Source: Pseudonocardiaceae bacterium (GTDB lineage: Bacteria; Actinomycetota; Actinomycetes; Mycobacteriales; Pseudonocardiaceae). From it: a stretch of 46,458 nucleotides of DNA. Positions 20,057 to 27,811 of this stretch are shown in pieces (within the stretch, counting starts at the first letter, position 1; each line of letters begins with the position of its first letter). The stretch spans positions 1 through 46,458 of the forward strand of contig WHTH01000033.1 in the NCBI GenBank assembly GCA_009377865.1, written 5' to 3'. The notes below the pieces were generated by a model. It made no database searches. It was not told the DNA's origin and saw only the letters and a program-made list of their open reading frames with translations. The translations under genes and the position numbers were made by a program.

Positions 20057-20184
20057 CGGTGCCCGCCGGTGCGCCGGCGCGGCGCTGCTCGGCGTGCGTA
20101 CCCGTCACAGCGCTGCATCACGTCTCCCATCGCGACCCTTACTCGTCGGCCGGCACGTCACACCCGTGTTCGGTCTGAGTGCGC

Positions 20185-20676
20185 CTACCGGTAGTTGGTG
20201 AACTGCAGCGCGACGCCGAAGTCCTGCTCCTTCAGCAAAGCGATGACCGCCTGCAGGTCGTCGCGCTTCTTGCCCGTGACGCGTAGCTGATCGCCCTGGA
20301 TCTGCGCCTGCACGCCCTTGAGCTTCTCGTCGCGCACCGCCATGGCGATCTGCTTGGCCTTGTCCTGGCTGATGCCCTGCAGGATTTTTCCGGTTGTCCG
20401 GGAGACCTTGCCTACCGGAGCGGGGTCACCTACCTCGAAGGACTTCAGCGAGATGCCCCGCTTGACCAGCTTGCCCTTGAGCACGTCGATCGCCGCACGG
20501 CACCGCTGCTCGGTCCCGGCCTCGATGGTGATGCTCTCCTCGCCCGACCAGGCAACGGCGGCGCCGGTGCCCCGGAAGTCGAAGCGGGTGGAGATCTCCT
20601 TCGCGGCTTGCTTGACCGCGTTGTCGACCTCCTGCCGGTCCACCTTGCTCACCACGTCGAAGGACGGATCCGCCAT
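20185..20676 (-). CDS. yajQ: YajQ family nucleotide-binding protein
   Basis: A 163-residue protein of the YajQ/UPF0234 family, made of two ferredoxin-like subdomains. Family members bind nucleotides, and some have been reported as cyclic-di-GMP effectors. The N-terminus [20 protein letters not shown] and the [20 protein letters not shown] segment are typical. A very strong AGGAGG is just upstream of ATG 20676. It is transcribed away from tRNA-Tyr. A cyclic-di-GMP link to the EAL protein some 3 kb away is only speculative. Confidence 0.93.
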   Translation of the reverse strand: MADPSFDVVSKVDRQEVDNAVKQAAKEISTRFDFRGTGAAVAWSGEESITIEAGTEQRCRAAIDVLKGKLVKRGISLKSFEVGDPAPVGKVSRTTGKILQGISQDKAKQIAMAVRDEKLKGVQAQIQGDQLRVTGKKRDDLQAVIALLKEQDFGVALQFTNYR

Positions 20677-20789
20677 AGTCGTCTCCTCCTGCTCGATGCC
20701 CGTGCCGACCCTACCGGCCGGTCCCCGGTGAGCCCGTAGCGCGCGAATGTGTATCCTGACATGCGCGGTCGGCGCGTTCGACCGACCAG

Positions 20790-20874
20790 GGCGGGTTGCC
20801 CGAGTGGCCAAAGGGAGCGGACTGTAAATCCGCCGGCACAGCCTTCCAAGGTTCGAATCCTTGACCCGCCACCA
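20790..20874 (+). tRNA. tRNA-Tyr (GTA)
   Basis: The acceptor stem is GGCGGGT (20790-20796) with ACCCGCC (20864-20870). The anticodon loop CTGTAAA has anticodon GTA at 20824-20826. The T arm reads GGTTCGAATCC, and a long variable arm typical of tRNA-Tyr is present. The 3' CCA is encoded (20872-20874). A TATCCT at 20752-20757 could be the -10 box, without a convincing -35. Confidence 0.97.
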
Positions 20875-20884
20875 CCAGCCAGAA

Positions 20885-20919
20885 CGGCCCCTGACCAGCA
20901 CGAACGTGGTCAGGGCCCG
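20885..20919 (+). terminator. Likely hairpin terminator after tRNA-Tyr
   Basis: Arms CCCTGACCA (20889-20897) and TGGTCAGGG (20907-20915) pair perfectly over nine bases with a 9-base loop, and three more pairs form after one mismatch. The hairpin begins 11 bases after the tRNA. There is no T tract, as often in actinobacteria. It also lies just after the stop of the convergent gene on the other strand, so it could serve both. Confidence 0.6.
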
Positions 20920-20937
20920 ATACGGTGGTTACTGGGC

Positions 20938-21456
20938 TCAGCCCAAGTCGCGCCCGCCAGCCGGTAGCAACACATCGTAACACTGGTCGCTGAGCGTGCC
21001 CATCAGATCGCGCGTGGTGTCCACCGCGCTGCCCACGCCGTCGTCATCCTCGATCGCGTGCCGCAAGTCCCGGAGGCTTGTCTCGATCTCTGCGAACGTC
21101 GCGGTCAGTCGTCGGCTCGGTGCTTCGACCCGCCGGGCTATCCGGGACTCGGCGTTGTCCAACTCGGCGATCACCGAGTCGTGCATGAGGCTGTCAGAGT
21201 CCGTGACCGCTCGGCCGACATCGCCGAGGGTCTCGGCGCCCTTCTCACAGTGCTCGGTATTGCGCACCGACTCGGGAGCGCTACCAGGAGACGGGGGCGG
21301 CGTTGCCACAACCCCCGGCTCAGCAGGGGGACCGGTCGCTAACACCATCACCCCAGCAGCGACGCCCGCAGCCGCCGCACCGCCGAACACTCCCACCAGC
21401 CATGCCATCACGGGGTGACGATGGGTCCACCGTTCGGAATCGGAGTGAAGCGCCAT
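20938..21456 (-). CDS. Hypothetical membrane-anchored protein
   Basis: I do not recognise this 172-residue protein. It has a short hydrophilic start, one hydrophobic segment (about residues 17-42), a Pro-rich stretch (about 43-62), then a mainly helical, charged domain with cysteines near residues 70 and 158. The layout suggests a single-pass anchor with an exported domain. Third-position GC is lower than in neighbouring genes. It lies between tRNA-Tyr (convergent) and another small unrecognised gene on the same strand, with which it may form a pair. Confidence 0.6.
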   Translation of the reverse strand: MALHSDSERWTHRHPVMAWLVGVFGGAAAAGVAAGVMVLATGPPAEPGVVATPPPSPGSAPESVRNTEHCEKGAETLGDVGRAVTDSDSLMHDSVIAELDNAESRIARRVEAPSRRLTATFAEIETSLRDLRHAIEDDDGVGSAVDTTRDLMGTLSDQCYDVLLPAGGRDLG

Positions 21457-21537
21457 AATCTAGGTGATCGTGTCAAACCGGGCACGCGTTAGCCCAGCGG
21501 GTGACATCGCTACCGTTCCGTTGCGCGGATCTGTCCG

Positions 21538-21804
21538 TCAGGGTCTCCGAACGCCTGCTGCATTGGTCTCGGCCCCGGCGACGCACCCCTGTCGCCAGGC
21601 CTGCGAGTCGAGTTCGGGCCCGGTTCGGGCGGCCACCTCCAGGTGGCAGCTGTCGGGGTCGGCCGCGGTTTGCTGTGCCCACTCGCGGCCGGCTGCGAAG
21701 GACTCCGCGCTGATGCGATCGGCATCGCGGGCGATGGAGGTCGACCACGACGACGCGGTCACGACGGCGATCACAACGACGATCATCACGTCGCCCCGCT
21801 TCAT
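21538..21804 (-). CDS. Small putative secreted or anchored protein
   Basis: This 88-residue open frame begins with a Lys-Arg and a strong hydrophobic segment (about residues 6-20), like a signal peptide or anchor, followed by a hydrophilic domain with two cysteines (about 53 and 73) that could form a disulfide. AAAGGGA lies upstream of ATG 21804. Codons have GC-rich third positions, which supports real coding. It precedes the 172-residue anchored protein on the same strand with an 81-base gap. No function can be assigned. Confidence 0.5.
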   Translation of the reverse strand: MKRGDVMIVVVIAVVTASSWSTSIARDADRISAESFAAGREWAQQTAADPDSCHLEVAARTGPELDSQAWRQGCVAGAETNAAGVRRP

Positions 21805-21904
21805 GGCCTGTGTCCCTTTCCGTGCGGTCCCCTGCTTTCCATGGTCGCAGCCGGCTGCGCCTCGCGCCCGTCGACGGCGGGGCAGTGCCGCCAGTCCGAT
21901 GCTG

Positions 21905-23218
21905 TCACTCCGATGCCGGCATCGGACGTTGCCGGCGAGTGACCTCTCGGGGCACTGCTACGGCCTCACGTGGCGGCGCGTCCGCACCGGTCAGTAGCAG
22001 CGATCGGGCGGTGATGGCGAGCATGACCAGCACCAGCACGCCGACGATGACGAACACCGAGCCCAGCGAGGTCGCGACCGCCAGCGGTCCGGCCAACCCG
22101 GCGCCGACCGGCATCAGACCCCACGCCAGCATCCGGTATGCACCCGACACCCGCCCCATCATCGCCGGCGGTGTCAGCCGCTGTCGGCGCGCGGCGGCGA
22201 GCACGTTCCAACCACCGACACCCATACCGGCCACGGCGTTGCCGAGCAGTGCCACACCGATGAGCGGGTAGCTGCCGAACGTGATCGCGCCGAGGCCGAG
22301 CGCCGCCATGCTGGCCACCAGCACCGCGCCGTCGCCCCATCGGCGAGCGGCAGCGGGCACGATGCGCGTGCCGAGCAGGATCCCGAGCGCCCCCACGACG
22401 AGCAGTACCGGGACGTACTGAGTGGCCATGCCCAGGACCTCGAGGGCATACAGCGACGTGAGCGTGTTCAGCGCACTCACCGCGATGGTCCCGGTGATCA
22501 CCATCAGCACCAGGATGCGCAGGCCGGCGATCCGCCACAGCACGGTGATGCCGTCGAGGACGTCGGTCCTCAACCGGGGGCGCGCGCCGTCGGGGACGGC
22601 CTGCCGGGTCATCGCCGGGAGGGTCACGACGAGCGCAGCCGCGAGCACGAACGTCAGCCCGTCGAGCGCGAAGGCTAGCGCAGGTCCGAGCGCGACGAGA
22701 GCACCGGCCGCCAGCGGGCCCGCGAGGTTCATTCCGATGGTGTGCACGGTGTAGAACTGCGCGTTCGCGCGGTCGAGCTGATCGCGTCCCGCGAGCTCGA
22801 CCATGGCCGCCTGGTTGGCGGGATAGGCGAAGGTCTCACCCACGGTGAGCACGAAGGCGAACGCGCACAACACCGGCACGCTCGCGACATCGAACACGAT
22901 CGCGAGCACCAGCGCCGCTGTGAGGACGGCACGAGCGGCGTGGGTCACCGCGATGACGGTGCGCGGCTGCATCCGGTCGACCAGGGCGCCGGCCGGCAGC
23001 GCGAACAGCAGCCACGGCAGGACCTCGGCAGCCGTGACGGCAGAGGCCGCGAGGGCACTCCGCGTCTCGTAGGCCACATACAGCGGCAGCGCCATGCCGC
23101 GCACGCCGTCGCCGAACAGCGACAGCGTCCAGGACCACCACAGCCGCCGGAACGCAGGAGTGTCCACGCCTGCCGGTTCCGACGAACCCGAGGCCCTGCG
23201 TCGAGCCTCCTGTGCCAT
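21905..23218 (-). CDS. Major facilitator superfamily transporter (MFS_3/EntS-like)
   Basis: A 437-residue protein with about 12 hydrophobic segments and the MFS loop-2 motif region GALVDRMQPRTV after the second helix. The N-terminal region FRRLWWSWTLSLFGDGV and the helix YPANQAAMVELAGRDQL resemble the branch that includes enterobactin exporter EntS and macrolide efflux-type proteins. The substrate is unknown. GGAGGG lies just before ATG 23218. The gene is divergent from the GGDEF/EAL gene, separated by a gap of about 445 bases. Confidence 0.85.
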   Translation of the reverse strand: MAQEARRRASGSSEPAGVDTPAFRRLWWSWTLSLFGDGVRGMALPLYVAYETRSALAASAVTAAEVLPWLLFALPAGALVDRMQPRTVIAVTHAARAVLTAALVLAIVFDVASVPVLCAFAFVLTVGETFAYPANQAAMVELAGRDQLDRANAQFYTVHTIGMNLAGPLAAGALVALGPALAFALDGLTFVLAAALVVTLPAMTRQAVPDGARPRLRTDVLDGITVLWRIAGLRILVLMVITGTIAVSALNTLTSLYALEVLGMATQYVPVLLVVGALGILLGTRIVPAAARRWGDGAVLVASMAALGLGAITFGSYPLIGVALLGNAVAGMGVGGWNVLAAARRQRLTPPAMMGRVSGAYRMLAWGLMPVGAGLAGPLAVATSLGSVFVIVGVLVLVMLAITARSLLLTGADAPPREAVAVPREVTRRQRPMPASE

Positions 23219-23663
23219 TCACCCTCCACTGGCCCCGTCGGTTGGGCCCCTGTCGGTTTGGGCACAGTGTGCTGCTCACAGTAGTTGGCCGTCTACAGCC
23301 AGCATCCTCCGGGTAGCGCAGAAGGGGGACGCGGGTGCACAATTCGCCATGATTGGAGGAACCGGAGGTTCACCCGGTCGTTCTCCCTAGCGAAGAGGCG
23401 AATGTCAGTCCAACCGTCAACTAGTTTCGGGAGCATTCGATGGTCTCAGCGGCTCTCCGCACGGCGATGGCGATCAATGGTGGTGTCTGCTGCGCTGCCC
23501 GCGGTGGTTGGGAAATGGGTTGATGCGGCGGCGCCACCCGGCTGGCAGGCGCCACGTCCCGATCCGGCTACCCCGCGTGGTCTGGATTTCGCCGCACTGA
23601 TCCATCAGTATCACGCCATCGGACAAGGCTGGAGCCACGGTGGCTCTCCTCGATGGAGGCGTG
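23219..23663. other. Divergent intergenic region without a supported gene
   Basis: This gap of about 445 bases separates two divergent genes and is less GC-rich than its surroundings. It should hold promoters for both, but I cannot point to convincing boxes. Near the MFS side, GTCGGTTGGGC and GTCGGTTTGGGC form a short direct repeat about 15 bases apart. A 91-codon open frame at 23402-23677 has poor third-position GC and overlaps the next gene, so I do not call it. Confidence 0.5.
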
Positions 23664-26240
23664 GTGACAACGCGTAGGCGTTCGGTGGTCCGCCCTGGAC
23701 GGCCCGGTGCCCGTGGTGGTGGCGGCGTCGCCTTCGCCGGGTTCGCGACGCTGACCTTCCTGGCGGCTGCCGCCCTGTTCGCGCAGACCGCGCTGCGGTG
23801 GTCGCCGGTGGCCGGGGACCTGCTCGCCGGAGCGGCCCTGGTCGTCGCCTTCGCGGTCGCCCGCAAGATTGCCATCGAGGTCGACATCCGGGACACCTCG
23901 TGGCGGATCACCCTCACCGAGATCCCCGTCGTGGTGGGCCTGCTGCTCGTCTCCGCACCCGTGGTGGCGCTCGCCTTCGCGTCGGTGACCCTCATCGCGC
24001 GACTCTACCGGCGCGACCAACCGGCCAAACTGGTGCTCAACGTCGCGTCCAGCACGGTCGTGGTGGCGGCGACCGCAGTCACCGCGGAGTTCGTCGTGCG
24101 ACCGCTGCTGCCGCTGGCTCCGGCCTGGGCGGTCATCCTGCTGTCCTTCCTAGTGGGTCACGCGTTGACGTCGGGACTGGGGCTGCTCGGCATCCGGCTG
24201 GTGGGAGCCGGGACCTTCCGCACCGCAACGCGGGTGATGCTGCACACCTACGTCACCGGCATCCTCGCCGCCGTCGCCGGGCTGGTCGCCGTCGAGCTTG
24301 TGCTCGGCGCGCGCTGGGGCTGGCTGCTGGTGACGTTGCTGGCCATCTGCCTGGCTGCGATATACCGCACTTACTACGGATTGCTGCGCGACCAGCGTGA
24401 CCTTGGAGTGCTCAACGAGGTCAGCCTCCGGGTGGCGTCGGCTGCTCGCACCGAAGAGATCGACTGTGCCGCGGCGGTCTCCGATGATCACGACGTCTGG
24501 GCGCCCGCACTCGAACTCGCCCGCGTGCAGCTCAACGCCGGCCGGGTCGTGCTGCACCGCAGGATCACTGCCGAGAGGTTCCAGACGGTGGTCGCTGGAC
24601 AGCCGCTACCCAGGGCCTTGACGTGCAGCGATGTGCAACCGCTGCTGGTGCGACCAGCCGGCGACGACAACGGCGGAGCCCGGCGAGTGTCCGGCGGCGT
24701 CGCCGACCCCGCGGTGCGTGACGCGCTGGACGTGCGAGGCGCGTCCGAGGTGCTGGTGGCCCGGCTACCGGGGGCGGATCAGCTGCTCGGGATCATCGAG
24801 GTGCACGACCGGCAGAGCCGGCTGCGCGGCTTCGATGACGCCGACCTGCGGCTGGTCGAGACCCTGGCGAGCCACTTCACCACCGGGATGGACAACCGCC
24901 GGCTGCTGGCCCAGCTTCGCCACGACGCCTACCACGACACCCTGACCGAACTGCGTAACAGGCTCGGCTTCCGGGAGGACGCCGTGGAGGTGCTGCGCGA
25001 CCACCAGAGCTTCGCCGTGCTCGTCATCGAGGTCGACCTGCTCTCGTCGGTCAACGACGCGCTGGGGCATGCCTGGGGCGACCGGATCATCGTGGCCGCC
25101 GGACGCCGGCTGCGCGAGCAGCTTCCCGCCGACGTGATCATCGCGAGGCTGGAGGGTGACACCTTCGCCGCATTGCTGCTCGACTGCGACGAGGGGGAGG
25201 CAGTCATTGTCGCCGAGCAGGTCCGGGCTGCGCTGCGCCCACCCTACCCCGTGGAGAAGCTCGAGGTGGAGAGCTCCGCACGGATCGGTATCGCGTTGAG
25301 CGACGTCGAGCCCACCCGCGATGTCGACACGCTGCTACAGCGCGCCGACGTCGCGCTGCAGACGACTCGGCTCGGGGACGCCTCGGTGCGCAGCTACGTC
25401 CCGAGCATGGGGCAGGTGTTCCTGCGCCGGTTCCAACTCGTCACCCAGTTCCGCCAGGCGCTGGACACCGGGCAGGTCGACGTGCACTTCCAGCCCAAGC
25501 TCGCGCTCGCGACCCGGCAGGTCATCGGTGTCGAGGCGCTGGTGCGCTGGCAGCACCCCGAGTTCGGCATGCTCGACCCGGAGGAGTTCGTCGCGATCGT
25601 CGAGGCCACCGGCCTGATCGACGCGCTGACCGGCTTCGTGCTGGACCAGGCTCTGGCCCAGTGCCGGGTATGGTTCGACCGCGGCCTCGGGCTCTCGGTG
25701 GCGGTCAACCTATCGGTACGCAACCTGGCCGACGCCGAGTTCCCGGAGCGGGTCACCGAAGCGCTGCAGCGCCACGGCGTACCGCCGGGGTTGCTCGGCT
25801 TCGAGTTGACCGAGTCCGCCGTGATGAGCGACCCGGAGCGGGCGCTGCCGGTGCTGCGCAGGCTGCACGGTCTCGGGGTGCACATCGCTGTCGACGACTT
25901 CGGTACCGGCTACTCCTCACTGGCCTACCTTCGCCGGCTGCCGGTCGATGAGGTGAAGATCGACAAGAGCTTCGTGCTGGGGATGGGCAGTGACCTCTCC
26001 GATCTCGCGGTGGTTCGCGCCATCGTCGATCTGGGGCATTCGCTCGGCCTGACCGTGGTCGCCGAGGGAGTGGAGGAGGACGTTGCGCGTGATCACCTCA
26101 TCGAGATGGGTTGCGACGTCGCGCAGGGGTATCTGATCTCCCGGCCGCTGGCCTGCGAGCGGTTCGAAGCCTGGTTGCGAGCCCGCACCATGCGGGCGCG
26201 GGGACGGCGCGACGAGACGGTGCTGACGCTGGTGCGGTGA
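23664..26240 (+). CDS. Membrane protein with GAF-like, degenerate GGDEF and intact EAL domains
   Basis: A probable cyclic-di-GMP phosphodiesterase of about 858 residues. The first 225 residues hold six or seven hydrophobic segments. A GAF-like sensory region follows (about 245-415), then a GGDEF-type domain whose signature is EGDTF (497-501), so cyclase activity is unlikely. The EAL domain is intact: EAL at 624-626 in GVEALVRW, Asn in NLSVRN, Glu in ELTES, DDFGTG from 744, EVKIDKSF and AEGVEE. The degenerate domain may bind GTP as a regulator. GGAGG at 23655-23659 favours GTG 23664; a GTG at 23640 adds eight residues. Confidence 0.88.
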   Translation: MTTRRRSVVRPGRPGARGGGGVAFAGFATLTFLAAAALFAQTALRWSPVAGDLLAGAALVVAFAVARKIAIEVDIRDTSWRITLTEIPVVVGLLLVSAPVVALAFASVTLIARLYRRDQPAKLVLNVASSTVVVAATAVTAEFVVRPLLPLAPAWAVILLSFLVGHALTSGLGLLGIRLVGAGTFRTATRVMLHTYVTGILAAVAGLVAVELVLGARWGWLLVTLLAICLAAIYRTYYGLLRDQRDLGVLNEVSLRVASAARTEEIDCAAAVSDDHDVWAPALELARVQLNAGRVVLHRRITAERFQTVVAGQPLPRALTCSDVQPLLVRPAGDDNGGARRVSGGVADPAVRDALDVRGASEVLVARLPGADQLLGIIEVHDRQSRLRGFDDADLRLVETLASHFTTGMDNRRLLAQLRHDAYHDTLTELRNRLGFREDAVEVLRDHQSFAVLVIEVDLLSSVNDALGHAWGDRIIVAAGRRLREQLPADVIIARLEGDTFAALLLDCDEGEAVIVAEQVRAALRPPYPVEKLEVESSARIGIALSDVEPTRDVDTLLQRADVALQTTRLGDASVRSYVPSMGQVFLRRFQLVTQFRQALDTGQVDVHFQPKLALATRQVIGVEALVRWQHPEFGMLDPEEFVAIVEATGLIDALTGFVLDQALAQCRVWFDRGLGLSVAVNLSVRNLADAEFPERVTEALQRHGVPPGLLGFELTESAVMSDPERALPVLRRLHGLGVHIAVDDFGTGYSSLAYLRRLPVDEVKIDKSFVLGMGSDLSDLAVVRAIVDLGHSLGLTVVAEGVEEDVARDHLIEMGCDVAQGYLISRPLACERFEAWLRARTMRARGRRDETVLTLVR

Positions 26241-26326
26241 GGGCACGAGCGGGTCGAGCCGGGTTTCGCCCCGGCGTCACCCATTGTGTAGCATCGTCGT
26301 GGCTCACGGATCGAGCCCGGAGTGAT

Positions 26327-26399
26327 GCCCCAGTAGCTCAGTCGGCAGAGCGTCTCCATGGTAAGGAGAAGGTCTACGGTTCGATTCCGTATTGGGGCT
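26327..26399 (+). tRNA. tRNA-Thr (GGT)
   Basis: Acceptor arms are GCCCCAG (26327-26333) and TTGGGGC (26392-26398). The anticodon stem TCTCC/GGAGA closes the loop ATGGTAA, with anticodon GGT at 26360-26362. The D arm GCTCAGTCGGCAGAGC and T arm GGTTCGATTCC are normal. CCA is not encoded. A TAGCAT at 26289-26294 is a weak -10 candidate. Confidence 0.96.
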
Positions 26400-26446
26400 C
26401 GATGGGCGGCGGTGGCGACGCGCAACGGTGCCGCGGCCGCCTGTGT

Positions 26447-26469
26447 GGGTGGGCTCGCCCGGCCCACCC
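26447..26469 (+). terminator. Hairpin between tRNA-Thr and tRNA-Met
   Basis: Perfect 8-bp arms GGGTGGGC (26447-26454) and GCCCACCC (26462-26469) enclose a 7-base loop. The hairpin lies about 48 bases after tRNA-Thr and two bases before tRNA-Met. It may end tRNA-Thr transcripts or mark processing between the two tRNAs; no T tract follows. Confidence 0.4.
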
Positions 26470-26471
26470 GG

Positions 26472-26545
26472 GGCGGTGTAGCTCAGTCAGGCAGAGCAAG
26501 CGGCTCATAATCGCTGTGTCGCCGGTTCAAGTCCGGCCACCGCTA
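26472..26545 (+). tRNA. tRNA-Met (CAT), elongator type
   Basis: Acceptor arms are GGCGGTG (26472-26478) and CACCGCT (26538-26544) with a G.T first pair, as seen in actinobacterial elongator tRNA-Met. The anticodon loop CTCATAA carries CAT at 26506-26508. It lacks the C1 mismatch of initiator tRNA. CCA is not encoded. It sits about 100 bases before rpmG, the same order as in mycobacteria. Confidence 0.94.
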
Positions 26546-26648
26546 CCGGCAGGACCCGTGGGTCGGCGCAGCCGCGCCGCCCGTCGCAGTGTCGATGCTG
26601 CGACCCTGCAAGCAAGTCTCAGTCGAAGATCGTGTGAGAGAGGCACCC

Positions 26649-26813
26649 GTGGCCACCACCGACATCCGTCCCAAGATCACCCTCGCGTGCGAGGAGTGCA
26701 AGCACCGCAACTACATCACCAAGAAGAACCGGCGCAACGACCCGGACCGCATGGAGATGAAGAAGTACTGCCCGAACTGCAACAAGCACCGGGCGCACAA
26801 GGAGACCCGCTGA
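26649..26813 (+). CDS. rpmG: 50S ribosomal protein L33
   Basis: L33 is a small basic protein of the 50S subunit. The 54-residue product has the zinc-ribbon pairs CEEC and CPNC, so it is the zinc-binding (C+) type. The motif [20 protein letters not shown] is typical. The GTG start at 26649 has GAGAGG upstream. It lies between tRNA-Met and hadA, matching the known mycobacterial arrangement of rpmG, hadA and hadB. Confidence 0.96.
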   Translation: MATTDIRPKITLACEECKHRNYITKKNRRNDPDRMEMKKYCPNCNKHRAHKETR

Positions 26814-26895
26814 CCGCCGCGCGCGATCACTGCGGAGTCGCCCTGCCCACCAGGCCGGGCGGCTTCGTCGCGTGGGCCGGGTAACGTGCACCGCC

Positions 26896-27360
26896 GTGCC
26901 CCTCGATCCTTCCTTCGTCGGACGGTCATACCCGCCCACCGCTGCCTACCAGGTGGGCCGGGAGAAGATCCGCGAGTTCGCCGACGCCATAGGTGACGAC
27001 GACCCGGTGTTCCGCGACCGGGAAGCCGCGCGTGCAGCGGGACACTCCGATGTCATCGCCCCACCGACGTTCGCAATCGTCGTTGCGATGTCCTCGTGGC
27101 ACGTCCTGATCGACGACCCTGAGCTCGGGCTCGACTACAGCCGGATGGTTCATGCGGACCAGTCATTCCGTCACCACCGGTCGATCGGTGTCGGCGACGT
27201 GTTGTCGACGACCGTGCACGTCGACGGCATCCGCACCGCCGCGGGCAACGACATCCTCACGGTGCGGTGCGAGATCGCGGACGCCGAGAGGAATCCCGTG
27301 AGCACCGCAGGTTCCACACTGGTAGTGCGGGGCACCAGCGAGCAGGAGGGATCGGCGTGA
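26896..27360 (+). CDS. hadA: HadA-like (3R)-hydroxyacyl-ACP dehydratase subunit (MaoC-like N-terminal)
   Basis: HadA is the structural, substrate-binding half of the FAS-II dehydratase heterodimer. The 154-residue protein has a hot-dog-fold pattern: FVGRSYPPTAAYQVGREKIREF, then GDDDPVF where catalytic paralogues have the Asn-Pro-x-His motif, then APPTFAIVV. The missing His agrees with a non-catalytic role. I chose GTG 26896, which gives the usual MPLDPSFVGR start; a frame from 26872 would add eight unlikely residues. It is followed directly by hadB with a GTGA overlap. Confidence 0.88.
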   Translation: MPLDPSFVGRSYPPTAAYQVGREKIREFADAIGDDDPVFRDREAARAAGHSDVIAPPTFAIVVAMSSWHVLIDDPELGLDYSRMVHADQSFRHHRSIGVGDVLSTTVHVDGIRTAAGNDILTVRCEIADAERNPVSTAGSTLVVRGTSEQEGSA

Positions 27361-27785
27361 CGCTGCGTGCCTGCTCCGAGGTGGCCGAGGGCGATGAGCT
27401 GCCGCCGTTGCACGTGACCGTGACCCGGGCCGACCTGGTCCGCTATGCGGGTGCCTCGGGTGACTTCAACCCGATCCACTGGAACGAGCGGGTCGCTCGG
27501 GAGGTCGGGCTGCCCGATGTCATCGCGCACGGCATGTTCACGATGGCACTGGCCGGCAGGCTGGTCACCGAATGGGCCGGCGATCCCGCGGCGCTGGTCG
27601 ACTACGGCGTCCGGTTCACCCGTCCGGTCGTAGTGCCCGACGACGGCAGCGGCGCGCAGCTCGAGGTGACCGGATCGGTCAAGCAGCGTCGCGACGACGG
27701 CACCGTGGTGGTGGCAATCACTGCCCGCTCGGGGGCGCAGACCGTGCTCGGCAAGGCCACTGCCACCGTTGCGCTGCGCAACTGA
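27357..27785 (+). CDS. hadB: HadB-like (3R)-hydroxyacyl-ACP dehydratase catalytic subunit (MaoC-like)
   Basis: HadB is the catalytic hot-dog subunit that removes water from (3R)-hydroxyacyl-ACP in fatty acid elongation. The hydratase-2 motif is intact: GASGDFNPIHWNERVA supplies the catalytic Asp and His, and IAHGMFTMAL follows. At 142 residues it is the family length. AGGAGGG at 27344-27350 lies six bases before GTG 27357. No hadC follows; the next gene is a convergent aminotransferase. A 12-bp direct repeat (27778-27789 and 27794-27805) spans its stop. Confidence 0.9.
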   Translation: MTLRACSEVAEGDELPPLHVTVTRADLVRYAGASGDFNPIHWNERVAREVGLPDVIAHGMFTMALAGRLVTEWAGDPAALVDYGVRFTRPVVVPDDGSGAQLEVTGSVKQRRDDGTVVVAITARSGAQTVLGKATATVALRN

Positions 27786-27811
27786 CCAGCAGGGCAACTG
27801 ACCAGTGGCGG

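Noticed and set aside
20790-23218. Possible integrated element using tRNA-Tyr as attachment site
   Set aside because: No repeat of the tRNA 3' end is seen downstream and no integrase is present; lower third-position GC in one gene is not enough.
23402-23677. Open frame of 91 codons ahead of the GGDEF/EAL gene, with a GAGGCG upstream
   Set aside because: Third-position GC is low for this genome, the product looks like no family, and its end overlaps the start of the next gene.
26111-26884. Plus-strand open frame running through tRNA-Thr, tRNA-Met and rpmG
   Set aside because: It overlaps two clear tRNAs and rpmG in another frame, so it is not a gene.
27778-27805. 12-bp direct repeat around the hadB stop as a mobile-element footprint
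   Set aside because: Nothing lies between the copies but four bases; a small local duplication explains it.
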